A stretch of DNA of 64,000 nucleotides from DASUPK01 sp963774305 (GTDB lineage: Bacteria > Actinomycetota > Thermoleophilia > Solirubrobacterales > 70-9): assembly GCA_963774305.1 (NCBI GenBank), contig CAVZEM010000007.1, positions 62,001-126,000 of the forward strand, read 5' to 3'. Under the pieces are notes generated by a model. That model did not search any database and had not been told where the DNA came from. It worked only from the letters and a program-made list of their open reading frames with translations. The position numbers and the translations under genes are program-made. This document shows positions 15,484 to 29,122 of the stretch, piece after piece; position 1 is the first letter of the stretch, and each line of letters opens with the position of its first letter.

Positions 15484-16587
15484 ATGAAGATCGACACCAC
15501 AAGGCAATCGCTTCTCGATGCGCTGCTCGTCGTCTCCCGGGCCGTCTCTGCCCGTGCCGCCCTCCAGGCTCTCTCCGGGATCCTGATCACCACCAACGGG
15601 GGAGCCCGGCTGCGCGCCACGGACATGGAGCTCGGGCTCGAAGTCGGGCTCGACGGCGAGATCGAGGGAGGGGGCTCGGTGGTGTTGCCGGGACGCCTGC
15701 TCGTCGAGGTCGCCCGCTCGCTTCCGGACGGCCCGGTGACCCTGGCCCTGCGCGAGGCCGAGCGCGACATCGAGCTCAGCGCCGGCTCCTCTCGCTTCCA
15801 CCTCCGCACCCTCCCCGCGGATGACTTCCCGCGCTTCCCGGAGACGGAGGGCGATCCGGTAGAGCTGCCGGCCGCGCCGTTGCGGGACACCATCAACCGG
15901 GTGGCCCGCGCCGCCTCGAGGGATGAGGCCAGGCCGGTCCTGACCGGCGTCCTGGTGACGGTCGAGGGCGACGCGATGATGATGGTCGCGACCGACTCCT
16001 ACCGGCTCGCGGTGAAGACCACGAAGCTCGAGTCCTCGGTGCCAGATCGCCTCGAGGCCAACGTCCCAGCCCGCGCTCTGCGCGAGCTGGCCCGGCTGAT
16101 CGAGGCCGGTGGAGAGGACACGCTGAGCGTCTGGCTGACGCGGAACCAGGCGATCTTCCGCGTCGGATCGACGTCCCTGAGCTCGAGACTGATCGATGGT
16201 CAGTTCCCGAACCATTCCCAGCTGCTGCCCGAGTCCTATGAGCACGAGGTCAAGCTGCCGCGCACCGAGCTGCTGGAGGTGACGCGACGCGTCTCGCAGC
16301 TGGCCCAGCGCAACGCCGCGCTGCGACTCTCCTTCTCGGATGGGGAGCTGGTGGTCTCGGCGGAAACGCCGGACCTGGGGGATGCGCGCGAGGCGCTGCC
16401 GGCCCCGTACTCGGGAGAGCTGCTCGAGATCGGCTTCAACCCGGAGTTCGTCCGGGACGGGCTGGAGAGCATCGACTCCGATGAGGTGGTGCTGAAGTTG
16501 ATCTCACCCCTTCGGCCGGGCCTGATCGAGCCCTCGGCGGAGGACGACTTCAGCTATCTGGTGATGCCGATCCGCCTGAACGTGTGA
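15484..16587 (+). CDS. dnaN: DNA polymerase III sliding clamp (beta subunit)
   Basis: 367 aa. Three-domain clamp. MKIDTTRQSLLDALLVVSRAVS opens domain 1; RLRATDMELGLEV and the FHLRTLPADDFPRFP segment are typical; domain 2 includes VTVEGDAMMMVATDSYRLAVK; the C-terminus ends DFSYLVMPIRLNV, the standard clamp tail. ATG 15484 is chosen over the open upstream frame because the upstream part overlaps the DnaA boxes. dnaN stops 4 bp before recF. Confidence 0.97.
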   Translation: MKIDTTRQSLLDALLVVSRAVSARAALQALSGILITTNGGARLRATDMELGLEVGLDGEIEGGGSVVLPGRLLVEVARSLPDGPVTLALREAERDIELSAGSSRFHLRTLPADDFPRFPETEGDPVELPAAPLRDTINRVARAASRDEARPVLTGVLVTVEGDAMMMVATDSYRLAVKTTKLESSVPDRLEANVPARALRELARLIEAGGEDTLSVWLTRNQAIFRVGSTSLSSRLIDGQFPNHSQLLPESYEHEVKLPRTELLEVTRRVSQLAQRNAALRLSFSDGELVVSAETPDLGDAREALPAPYSGELLEIGFNPEFVRDGLESIDSDEVVLKLISPLRPGLIEPSAEDDFSYLVMPIRLNV

Positions 16588-16591
16588 GCCC

Positions 16592-17668
16592 GTGGTCGTC
16601 GGCGCAGTCGAGTGCCGCGGGTTCCGCAACCTCGTAGAAGCGCGTACCGAGCTCGCCGCGAACGTCGTCATCGTCCATGGGCCGAATGGCGCCGGCAAGA
16701 CGAACCTGCTCGAGGCCGTCTACTTCGGGTTGACGGGCCGCTCGTTCAGGACCGGCAACGATCGCGACCTGATCCGGCACGGGGAGGATGGTGCCCGGGT
16801 GGAGCTCGAGCTGCCCGACGCCGGCTCTCTGCTGGCTGCACTCGACCGCTCCGGCGAGCGCCGGCACCTGCTTTCCGGGCGGCCCGTCGCCGGGGATGCG
16901 GGTGAACGACCCCTGGTCAGCGTGTTCCATCCCGACCGCCTGCAGCTGGTCAAGGGTGCGCCTGCTCACCGCCGCGCCCACCTCGATCGCCTCTGCGGTG
17001 CGATCTGGCCGGCCCGCGCCGATCTGCGACAGCGCTTCGGGCGGACCCTCGCGCAGCGCAACGCGCTGGTGGCCAGGATCCGCGCCGGCCTCGGCAGCGT
17101 CGGCTCGCTGCCCTCCTGGGACGAGCGGCTCGCCTCCGAGGCGGAGCCGCTGATCGCGTCGAGATCCGAGGCGGTCGAGGCCCTGATCGGGCCGTTCGCC
17201 GAGCTGTCAGGAAGGCTCGGACTGCCCGATGCGGAGATCTCCTATCGCCCTCGCGCCGCCGGTGGGGAGGAGCTGGCGGCGGAGCTCGCCCGCCGCCGCG
17301 AGCAGGATCTCGGCCGCGCCTACACCTCCTACGGCCCGCAGCTCGACGAGGTTGAGCTGCGGATCGGGGGCCGGCAGCTCCGCGGCTTCGCGTCGCAGGG
17401 GCAACAACGCCTCGTCCTGCTCGCCCTGCTGTTCGCCGAACGGGCGGCGCTGCTCGAGGCCGGCCGCGCCGCGCCGCTGATGCTGCTCGATGACGTGATG
17501 AGCGAGCTCGATGCCGCCCACCGCGAGCTGCTCGTCTCGCTGCTCGAGGACGAAGGTCAGTCGTTGATTAGCGCCACCGAGACGGCCCACGTGCCCTCGG
17601 CGAGCGCCCTTCGGATCGAGATGAGCGACGGATCGGCGGCGGCGAGGCCCGAGCTGAGGGCAGCGTGA
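16592..17668 (+). CDS. recF: DNA replication and repair protein RecF
   Basis: 358 aa. SMC-like ATPase loading RecA at gaps. ECRGFRNLVEARTEL, Walker A HGPNGAGKTNLLEAVYF, RSFRTGNDRDLIRHG, signature FASQGQQRLVLLALLFAE and Walker B PLMLLDDVMSELDAAHRELL are all present. GTG start at 16592. The 3' end overlaps the DUF721 gene. Confidence 0.95.
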   Translation: MVVGAVECRGFRNLVEARTELAANVVIVHGPNGAGKTNLLEAVYFGLTGRSFRTGNDRDLIRHGEDGARVELELPDAGSLLAALDRSGERRHLLSGRPVAGDAGERPLVSVFHPDRLQLVKGAPAHRRAHLDRLCGAIWPARADLRQRFGRTLAQRNALVARIRAGLGSVGSLPSWDERLASEAEPLIASRSEAVEALIGPFAELSGRLGLPDAEISYRPRAAGGEELAAELARRREQDLGRAYTSYGPQLDEVELRIGGRQLRGFASQGQQRLVLLALLFAERAALLEAGRAAPLMLLDDVMSELDAAHRELLVSLLEDEGQSLISATETAHVPSASALRIEMSDGSAAARPELRAA

Positions 17669-17973
17669 TGGGCCGCCGATCGCCCAGGCCGATCGGCGCC
17701 GCGCTGCAGAGCGTGCTCTCGGGGGCGGAGCCGGCGACGCTGCTGGCGGCGGTGCAGAGCGCGTGGCCCGGTGCGGTTGGGGATGCGGTCGCCCGCGAGG
17801 CGACCCCCGTATCGGAGCGGGACGGGGTGGTCACGGTCGCCTGCGGGTCGGCGACCTGGGCGCAGGAGCTGGATCTGCTGGGCACTCAGATCCTCGCCCA
17901 GGTCAGGCAGAACCTCCCCGATTGGGCCGCTTTGGAGGCGATTCGCTTCACGGCCTCCGGACGTCCGGACTAA
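17665..17973 (+). CDS. DUF721/DciA-like protein
   Basis: 102 aa. Small DUF721 protein in the conserved recF-gyrB interval: LQSVLSGAEPATLLAAVQSAWPGAVGDAVAREATPV then VTVACGSATWAQELDLLGTQILAQVRQ, matching the KH-like DciA fold that loads the replicative helicase in bacteria lacking DnaC. Start GTG 17665 overlaps the recF TGA; ATG 17668 is equally possible. Confidence 0.85.
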   Translation: MMGRRSPRPIGAALQSVLSGAEPATLLAAVQSAWPGAVGDAVAREATPVSERDGVVTVACGSATWAQELDLLGTQILAQVRQNLPDWAALEAIRFTASGRPD

Positions 17974-18149
17974 GTCTCAAATAATACGTCATTTGCAGGA
18001 CTTTTATGGGCCTTTGGCGCTATTTCCGGTGCTTTCGACTGGTAAACTATGTGTACTTGTGTGAGGCCCCGACCCTCCTGTCCGCGAGGACTCCCCGAGC
18101 CGGATCACGAAGGTCGAGGCATCCCCTGATGGAATCGAAAGGAAGCTGA

Positions 18150-20669
<2,520 letters not shown>

Positions 20670-20709
20670 GCAGAGGGAGTGGCCGCGGGTCCTGTCGCCG
20701 CAGGCACCC

Positions 20710-20741
20710 CCCACGCATGCGCGAGGGCGCGCATGCGTGGG
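20710..20741. repeat. Perfect 14-bp stem palindrome between gyrB and gyrA
   Basis: CCCACGCATGCGCG (20710-20723) and CGCGCATGCGTGGG (20728-20741) are exact reverse complements around a 4-nt AGGG loop. No T-tract follows. The centre, GCGCGAGGGCGCGC, resembles part of the type B hairpin. It may be a stable mRNA hairpin, an attenuator or a supercoiling-sensitive cruciform in the gyrBA transcript. Confidence 0.75.
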
Positions 20742-20842
20742 TCCCGCCTACGGCGCCACCCGCGGACAGCACCTTGTGTCTAGACAGGAGAGCACCGGCG
20801 ACTGCGTCGCTCGAGGAGCTGCCCTCGGGGAGGTGAGCTGCA

Positions 20843-23713
<2,871 letters not shown>

Positions 23714-23726
23714 CCCGGACAGCGAT

Positions 23727-23765
23727 TTGGCGACTTCTTGTCGCTATCCGCCAGAAAGTCGCCAA
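23727..23765. terminator. Bidirectional terminator-like hairpin after gyrA
   Basis: TTGGCGACTT (23727-23736) pairs with AAGTCGCCAA (23756-23765). It lies between the convergent gyrA and HNH genes. AT-rich flanks (GATT/TTCC) are short; no long T-tract. Confidence 0.55.
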
Positions 23766-23778
23766 TTCCGGTCGAGCA

Positions 23779-24459
23779 CTACGCCGTCAGCAAGTATGGC
23801 TCCCACGCCGCCGGTGTTCGCGGCGAGGCGATCCTGATGAAGACGGTGGGCCCGGGCGGCCGCGGGTTCCGCTTCGGATGCATCCGGATCTCGCGGGGGA
23901 GGCGGTTGCCCTTCTTGCGGTTGCAGGGCGCGCAGGAGGCGACGATGTTCTCCCAGACCGACTCGCCGCCGCGACTGCGCGGGATGACGTGGTCGACGGT
24001 GAGGCTGGGCTTGTCCGCGCCGCAGTACTGGCAGGTCCAGCCGTCGCGCGCGAGGACGGCCTTCCGGGTGATGCGCCGCCGGTGGATGTCGCGGGGGACG
24101 CGAACGAAGCTGATCAGGCGGATCACCTCGGGCCGGTCGAGACGCATCGTCTCGGAGCGAAGCACGTCAGCCCCGTGCTCGAGGACCTCGGCCTTCTCCT
24201 TGAGGAGGAGAACCAGCGCCCGCCGCACGGTGCAGACGTTCAGCGGCTCGTAGCTCGCATTGAGGACCAGAACCCGCCCGCGGGTCAGGCGGCGGGCGGC
24301 GGATACCGCTACCTCGCCGTCGGCCTCCGCGTCCGGAGCGCCGTCGTGGCCGTTCAGATGGACAGCCTCATGGCCGTTGAGTCCGGCGGTGACGTGGCCG
24401 TTTTGAGATTCACGACCCGCCGGCACAGTTGCCTCGTGCGCGGTGGCCCCGTTGCCCAT
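23779..24459 (-). CDS. HNH endonuclease family protein
   Basis: 226 aa. The N-terminal 70 residues are low complexity, with repeated NGHE/NGHD-type units (SQNGHVTAGLNGHEAVHLNG). Then comes a conserved RGRVLVLNASYEPLNVCTVRRAL segment and the HNH domain: WTCQYCGADKPSLTVDHVIPRSRGG and SCAPCNRKKGNRLP, with two CxxC zinc pairs. This chromosomal HNH family with the LNASYEPL motif is widespread in actinobacteria; it is not an obvious part of a mobile element here. ATG 24459 is chosen because an upstream frame would run into pheA. Confidence 0.87.
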   Translation of the reverse strand: MGNGATAHEATVPAGRESQNGHVTAGLNGHEAVHLNGHDGAPDAEADGEVAVSAARRLTRGRVLVLNASYEPLNVCTVRRALVLLLKEKAEVLEHGADVLRSETMRLDRPEVIRLISFVRVPRDIHRRRITRKAVLARDGWTCQYCGADKPSLTVDHVIPRSRGGESVWENIVASCAPCNRKKGNRLPREIRMHPKRNPRPPGPTVFIRIASPRTPAAWEPYLLTA

Positions 24460-24485
24460 GTTCCCGCGCGATTGTAGTGCAGGGC

Positions 24486-25346
24486 CTACCCGGTTCCGGG
24501 AACTCCGGGCGGCGCCGAGATCGGCCAGCTGCCCAGCACACGCACCGTTTCGGCCTTGGAGCGCAGGGTCTCGATCGCCCCAGAGAGCGGGTCCTCGGCC
24601 GAGGTGCCCTCGATGTCGATGAAGAACTGGTAGCGGCCGAGCCCGCGCCGGAGCGGCCTCGACTCGATCCGCGTCAGGTTGATGTCGCGGTCGGAGAACA
24701 CCTGGAGGGCGTCGACCAGGGCACCGGGGTGATCCTCGCCGAGCTCCGAGAAGACGAGCGAGGTACGCCAGGAGCCCGATCCGGAGGGGACCGTCCCGTC
24801 CGGTGCCACCCAGACGAAGCGCGTGATGTTGTCGGGCTCGTCCTCGACGCCGTGGCGGAGGACGGCGGCGCCGTAGAGCGCCGCAGCCGACTCGGCGCCG
24901 AGCGCGGCCCATGGCTGGTCGGACTCGGCGACGGTCCGCACTGCCTCGGCGGTGCTGGGGGCCGCCCGGACCTCGGCCTGGGGGAGGTTCTCGCGGATGA
25001 AGCGCGCGCACTGGGCGCTCGGCTGCGGGTGGGAGACGACGACCTCGATCTTCTCCAGAGGCATCTCCTCCCTGGCGATCAGGCAATGGCGGATCGGGAG
25101 GTCGTATTCACCGACCAGGGTGACGCCGTCGGCGTGGAAGGCGAGGGTGTCGAGCGTGGCGGTCACGGCTCCCTCGATCGAGTTCTCGAAGGGGACCAGG
25201 GCGCGATCCGCCTCGCCCTCCCGTACCGCCTGAATCGCGTCGTAGACCGAGGCCGCCGGAGCGGGCTCGACCTGCTCGTCCCCGATCGCCGCTCGCAGGG
25301 CGTCCTCGCTGAAGGTGCCTCGGGGGCCTAGATAGGCGATTCGCAT
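24486..25346 (-). CDS. pheA: Prephenate dehydratase
   Basis: 286 aa. Converts prephenate to phenylpyruvate for phenylalanine. It begins with MRIAYLGPRGTFSEDAL; LVPFENSIEGAVTATLD is the catalytic region; HPQPSAQCARF and NITRFVWVA contain the conserved TRF. The C-terminal ACT domain (LVFSELGEDHPGALVDALQVF, NLTRIESRP) is the Phe-sensing feedback domain. There is no chorismate mutase fusion. ATG start. Confidence 0.95.
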   Translation of the reverse strand: MRIAYLGPRGTFSEDALRAAIGDEQVEPAPAASVYDAIQAVREGEADRALVPFENSIEGAVTATLDTLAFHADGVTLVGEYDLPIRHCLIAREEMPLEKIEVVVSHPQPSAQCARFIRENLPQAEVRAAPSTAEAVRTVAESDQPWAALGAESAAALYGAAVLRHGVEDEPDNITRFVWVAPDGTVPSGSGSWRTSLVFSELGEDHPGALVDALQVFSDRDINLTRIESRPLRRGLGRYQFFIDIEGTSAEDPLSGAIETLRSKAETVRVLGSWPISAPPGVPGTG

Positions 25347-25371
25347 GCTTCGGAAGGGCTCCGGCCGCGGG

Positions 25372-26448
25372 TCAGGAGCCGAAGACGACCGTGTAGGTGG
25401 CCTGGTTGTTGTCCGTCAGCGCCTCGTTCGGTACGGGGGTGACGACCACCTCGACCTGAGTGTCGGTCCCCGGCGTCGGCTTGGTGGTCAGCGGGATCTT
25501 GATCGTCCCCGACTGTCCTGCGCTCAGGGACTGGAGCTGCCCGGTGAGCTGGCTCCCGCCGATGGTGACGTGCACGCTAATCCCGGTCTCGTCGCTGTCT
25601 CCCGAATTGGTCACGCCGAGGTCGATCTCCTGCGCGTCGCTCGGGACTGTCGTCGTGGAGTCCGGCGAGAGCTGGGCGCCCCCGATTGTGGTCGAATCGA
25701 GCTGCAGCCCGTGCGTACCGCCGGTGGTCGACGTGGTGGAGCCGGTGATCGCGCCGAGTTTGGTGATCAGCGTCGCCTGGTCGAGATAGTCGGTGGCGTT
25801 GGCCGGCATGAAGTTGCCCGGAGGCAGTGGCTGGCCGTCCACGCCCTCGTCCTTCAGGACCTTCTGGATCTCGGGCTTTCCGAGCTGCGTCCAGAGGACG
25901 TCGCTGGCATACAGCGAGCCCATCGCGTTCGAGATGGTGGTGATCGCGTCGGCGGTCTGAGTCCGTGCGGCGGCCTGGGTGACGTTCGCAGCGATTGCGC
26001 TGAGCGCGTTGCGCCGGAGGGTCAGGGTCTGCTCGACGGCCGCCTGCGCATCGTGCATCTGGCCCGGGGTGCTGAGGCTCTGGGCGCGGTCGAGCAGCGA
26101 CGAGGACGCATCCCGCTGGGCGAGCACCTGGTTCTTGACCTGGAGCGGATCGTTGCTGGTCGGATCGCTGAGCACTCCGAAGAAGTCCTTTCCGCTCTGC
26201 TCGGACTGCTGCATGATCGTGGCCACGCTCGAGTCGTAGTTGCGCAGCGCCCTGTCCGAGCGCGCCTCCAGGCAGCCGCGAATCCCGATCACGATCAGGA
26301 TCAGGAACGCGAGGCCCACCCCGACGCCGATCAGGCGTCGGACCAGGAACTGCTGGCGTCGCCGCTGGGGCCCCCCGACCCTGCGCCTCGGGCGCTCCGG
26401 TTCATCGGCGACGACCACGTCGTCTTGTTCCTCATCGAGGAATGCCAA
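25372..26448 (-). CDS. CARDB-domain single-pass membrane protein
   Basis: 358 aa from TTG 26448. The cytoplasmic N-terminus is acidic, then Arg-rich (RPRRRVGGPQRRRQQ); one membrane helix follows at about residues 38-58 (LIGVGVGLAFLILIVIGIRG), then a helical extracellular stalk. The C-terminal beta-sandwich is of CARDB type (LGVTNSGDSDETGISVHVTI, ending NNQATYTVVF), a domain often used for adhesion or ligand presentation. The start is uncertain: the frame is open to 26505, and the TTG giving L-A-F-L-D is preferred from memory of related proteins. It is divergent from a Ser/Thr kinase gene and may be functionally linked to it. Confidence 0.72.
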   Translation of the reverse strand: MAFLDEEQDDVVVADEPERPRRRVGGPQRRRQQFLVRRLIGVGVGLAFLILIVIGIRGCLEARSDRALRNYDSSVATIMQQSEQSGKDFFGVLSDPTSNDPLQVKNQVLAQRDASSSLLDRAQSLSTPGQMHDAQAAVEQTLTLRRNALSAIAANVTQAAARTQTADAITTISNAMGSLYASDVLWTQLGKPEIQKVLKDEGVDGQPLPPGNFMPANATDYLDQATLITKLGAITGSTTSTTGGTHGLQLDSTTIGGAQLSPDSTTTVPSDAQEIDLGVTNSGDSDETGISVHVTIGGSQLTGQLQSLSAGQSGTIKIPLTTKPTPGTDTQVEVVVTPVPNEALTDNNQATYTVVFGS

Positions 26449-26543
26449 ACCGGCCAAGAGTATGAACACACCGGAAGCGGTACTGCGACGAGCCTCGCGA
26501 ACCACGCAGGAAGGGGCCCAAGCGCAGCGAAATTGGAGAAGCC

Positions 26544-28262
26544 ATGGTGGGCGAGCTAATCCTGGGCAGATTCCGGATCGAGGACCGCATCGGCAGCGGA
26601 GGCTTCGGCACCGTCTATCGCGCCTGGGACGAGCGCCTGCAGCGCCCGGTCGCAGTCAAGGTGATCAATCGCGAGCACGGCGCGCCGAGGGTGACCAGGG
26701 AGGCCCAGGCCGTCGCCCGCCTGGCCCATCGAAACATCGCCACGCTCTACGAGCTTGCCAGTGACGGGGAGCGAGCCTTCCTCGTTTCGGAACTGATCGA
26801 GGGCGACACCCTTCGTGCCCTGGGTCGCCGAGGGGAGCTCGACGACCGTCTCGTCGCCCGCGTCGGCGCCGACTCTGCCGCCGCGCTGATGTGCGCCCAC
26901 CGCGCCGGCGTCGTGCACCGGGACGTGAAGCCGGAGAACATCCTGGTCGGGTCCGGGGATGAGGCGAAGCTGGTCGACTTCGGCATCGCCCGGATCGCGG
27001 GCGAGCGCACCCTCACCGCGACCGGGGCCGTGGTCGGGACCCTGGCGTACATGGCGCCCGAGCAGGCCGACGGGCTCCGGCCCGGTCCCTCGGCGGACGT
27101 CTACTCGCTCGCCCTGACCCTGTACGAATGCTTCTGCGGGGAGCATCCGCTCATCCGAGAGGGACCGGCGGCGACGGCGCGCGCCATCGGCGAACCCATT
27201 GCGCCGCTCTCGGCCGTCCGGCCCGAGCTGCCCGAGGCGATGACGGACGCGATCGACGCCGCACTCGACCCTGACCCGGAGCTCCGCCCGCTCGCATCCG
27301 AGCTGGAGGCCGCCCTCGCCGCGCACGTCAACGAGCTGGACGGCGACCCGCTGCCGGCGGTCCAGGCCATCGACGGGTTCGAGGACGAGAGCGGACCATC
27401 GCTTCGCCGCCTTCCCGGGATCACCCGCTTCCTGCCCGGGGCGGGGATCGCGGCTCTGGGGCTGGCGGCCCTGATCGCCACCGGAGCGCCCGCACCGGTA
27501 GCCCTCGCCGCCCTGATCCCCGGTGCCCTCGCCCTCGGCCGCCCGCGGCCCGCATACGCGCTGCAGCTTGCACTGGTGCTCCTCTGGGTGCTGATCGGCG
27601 CCGGGGAACCAGGCGTGGCGGCGCTGATCGTCGTGCTCGGCGCCCCGCTGCTCGCGCCGATGATCGATCCCGACGCGATCGCGCTGCCCGGTGCGGCGCC
27701 GATCCTCGGCCTGATCGGTCTCGGCCCGGTTTACCCGGCGCTCGCCGGGCTCACCCGGGGAGCCGCGGGACGCGCCCTGCTTGGGGGAGTCGGCTACCTC
27801 TGGATCGCGGCGTGGGAGGAGCTCGCTCACCGCACCATGCTGCTCGGGCCGGTGGCGGATCCGCCCGCCCACTGGAAGGGGTCCGCGGGCACCGCGATCT
27901 CCGATGTGCTCGCACCGTTGGTCGACGGCTCGGTCCTGGCGGCGGCAGGGATCTTCGCGGCCGCGGCGCTCGTTCTGCCAGTGCTCGTGCGAGGTCGCAC
28001 GCCCCTGCTCGACGCCCTGGGCGCGCTGATCTGGGCCGCGGGCCTGATCACGACGCTCCGGCTTGTCGCCGGAAGCACGAGCCCTCCGGGCCTGCTGTTC
28101 GGTGCGTTGCTGGCGGCGGTCGTGGCCGCGCTGCTCAGTCGCAGGATGCAAGGGGGTCGCATGACCCCTTCGGCATCAGTCGCGGCGGCTGGCGGCCGCC
28201 CCACCCAAGTCGCTCCGGGCTTCGCCCTCCGCTCCGAAGTGGAGCAGCCTGGCCGCCGCTAG
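26544..28262 (+). CDS. Ser/Thr protein kinase with polytopic membrane domain
   Basis: 572 aa. The Hanks-type kinase domain (1-265) has the Gly loop GSGGFGTVY, VAVKVI Lys, HRDVKPENIL catalytic loop, DFGIAR and the activation segment TGAVVGTLAYMAPEQ. From about residue 290 to 535 there are roughly eight hydrophobic segments (for example GAGIAALGLAALIATGAPAPV), instead of the single TM and PASTA of PknB. The last 33 residues (TPSASVAAAGGRPTQ... to the stop) are encoded by a type A repeat, so the native C-terminus was probably near RMQGGR. Divergent from the CARDB gene. Confidence 0.88.
   Translation: MVGELILGRFRIEDRIGSGGFGTVYRAWDERLQRPVAVKVINREHGAPRVTREAQAVARLAHRNIATLYELASDGERAFLVSELIEGDTLRALGRRGELDDRLVARVGADSAAALMCAHRAGVVHRDVKPENILVGSGDEAKLVDFGIARIAGERTLTATGAVVGTLAYMAPEQADGLRPGPSADVYSLALTLYECFCGEHPLIREGPAATARAIGEPIAPLSAVRPELPEAMTDAIDAALDPDPELRPLASELEAALAAHVNELDGDPLPAVQAIDGFEDESGPSLRRLPGITRFLPGAGIAALGLAALIATGAPAPVALAALIPGALALGRPRPAYALQLALVLLWVLIGAGEPGVAALIVVLGAPLLAPMIDPDAIALPGAAPILGLIGLGPVYPALAGLTRGAAGRALLGGVGYLWIAAWEELAHRTMLLGPVADPPAHWKGSAGTAISDVLAPLVDGSVLAAAGIFAAAALVLPVLVRGRTPLLDALGALIWAAGLITTLRLVAGSTSPPGLLFGALLAAVVAALLSRRMQGGRMTPSASVAAAGGRPTQVAPGFALRSEVEQPGRR
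28165..28262 (+). repeat. Type A structured repeat, forms kinase C-terminus
   Basis: Outer stem GCGGCGGC (28182-28189) with GCCGCCGC (28252-28259), inner GGGCTTCGCCC hairpin, then the CGCTCC...GGAGCA hairpin. The final CTAG supplies the kinase stop codon. The outer arms differ in sequence from the other copies but are perfectly complementary. Confidence 0.8.
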
Positions 28263-28279
28263 CATTTCGCCCCGTTAGG

Positions 28280-28310
28280 GCGAGGGTGCGCCGCCAGGCG
28301 CAACCCGTTT
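28280..28310 (-). repeat. Type B hairpin repeat
   Basis: Reverse strand: AAACGGGT, TGCGCC, loop TGGC, GGCGCA, CCCTCGC. It follows the type A copy by 17 bp in opposite orientation, upstream of fhaA. Arms TGCGCC/GGCGCA are a compensated variant of TGCTCC/GGAGCA at 51306. Confidence 0.75.
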
Positions 28311-28354
28311 AATAAGGCACCGCCGGCCAACCCATCGATTCCTAGGAGTCAGCC

Positions 28355-29122
28355 ATCAGCGTTCTGCGCAACCTTGAAGCTCGCATCGAGGGCCTCGTCG
28401 AGGGCGTGTTCAGCCGCGCCTTCAGCTCCGGGGTGCAGCCGGTGGAGATCGCGCGCAAGCTCGCCAAGGAGATGGACGCGCACAAGACCGCCTCGGTTCA
28501 GCGCGTCTACGTGCCGAACGAGTACACGGTCTGGCTCTGCCCGGACGACTACGAGCGCTTCAAGGACTACGAGTCCTCGCTGGCCCAGGAGCTGAGCGGG
28601 CACCTGCTCGAGCACGCTCGTCACCACGACTACGACCTGCTCACCCGGCCGGTCGTCAACCTCGACCAGGACGAGCGGCTGCGACTGGGGGAGTTCGGGA
28701 TCCAGACACGGCTGGTCCGCCCGCCCCAGCGCCAGGGAGCCGAGCCGACGCAGGGGGAGCACGGCCACACGATGGTCTACTCGGCCACCCAGGCGCAGAA
28801 GGCGAAGTCCAAGCGCCGCCCCGACGCCGCCTATTCCGAGACCCGGGCGATCGTCTCCGTCGACGACCGCCGCTACGTCCTCGACGGGCCGACCGCGACC
28901 CTCGGCCGCTCCAAGGAGTGCGACTGCATCATCGATGACCCCAACATCTCCCGCCGGCACGCCGAGCTGCGCCGGTCGAGTGTCGGGGACTGGCAGATCG
29001 TGGACCTCAACTCGACCAACGGCGTGAAGGTCAACGGTCGCCGGGTGGCGAACGCCCGCCTGTCGCCGGGCGACGAGATCACCTTAGGGACCAAGGTCTT
29101 CGCCTTCGACATCGAGCAGTGA
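28355..29122 (+). CDS. fhaA: FhaA-like FHA-domain protein
   Basis: 255 aa if started at ATC 28355. The N-terminal DUF3662/FhaA-N domain (VLRNLEARIEGLVEGVFSRAF, VQPVEIARKLAKEMD, VYVPNEYTVWLCPDDYERF) is followed by a linker of about 60 residues and a C-terminal FHA phosphothreonine-binding domain (LGRSKECDCIIDDPNISRRHAEL, DLNSTNGVKVNGRRV). The conserved N-terminus demands a start near 28355, where TAGGAG is 6 nt upstream, but the codon there is ATC. The first standard start, GTG 28406, would delete 17 conserved residues. FhaA binds phosphorylated wall-synthesis factors; it overlaps fhaB by GTGA. Confidence 0.9.
   Translation: MSVLRNLEARIEGLVEGVFSRAFSSGVQPVEIARKLAKEMDAHKTASVQRVYVPNEYTVWLCPDDYERFKDYESSLAQELSGHLLEHARHHDYDLLTRPVVNLDQDERLRLGEFGIQTRLVRPPQRQGAEPTQGEHGHTMVYSATQAQKAKSKRRPDAAYSETRAIVSVDDRRYVLDGPTATLGRSKECDCIIDDPNISRRHAELRRSSVGDWQIVDLNSTNGVKVNGRRVANARLSPGDEITLGTKVFAFDIEQ

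Noticed and set aside
23779..24459. HNH gene as homing endonuclease of a mobile intron
   Set aside because: It is a free-standing, conserved chromosomal family gene with no intron or intein boundaries nearby.
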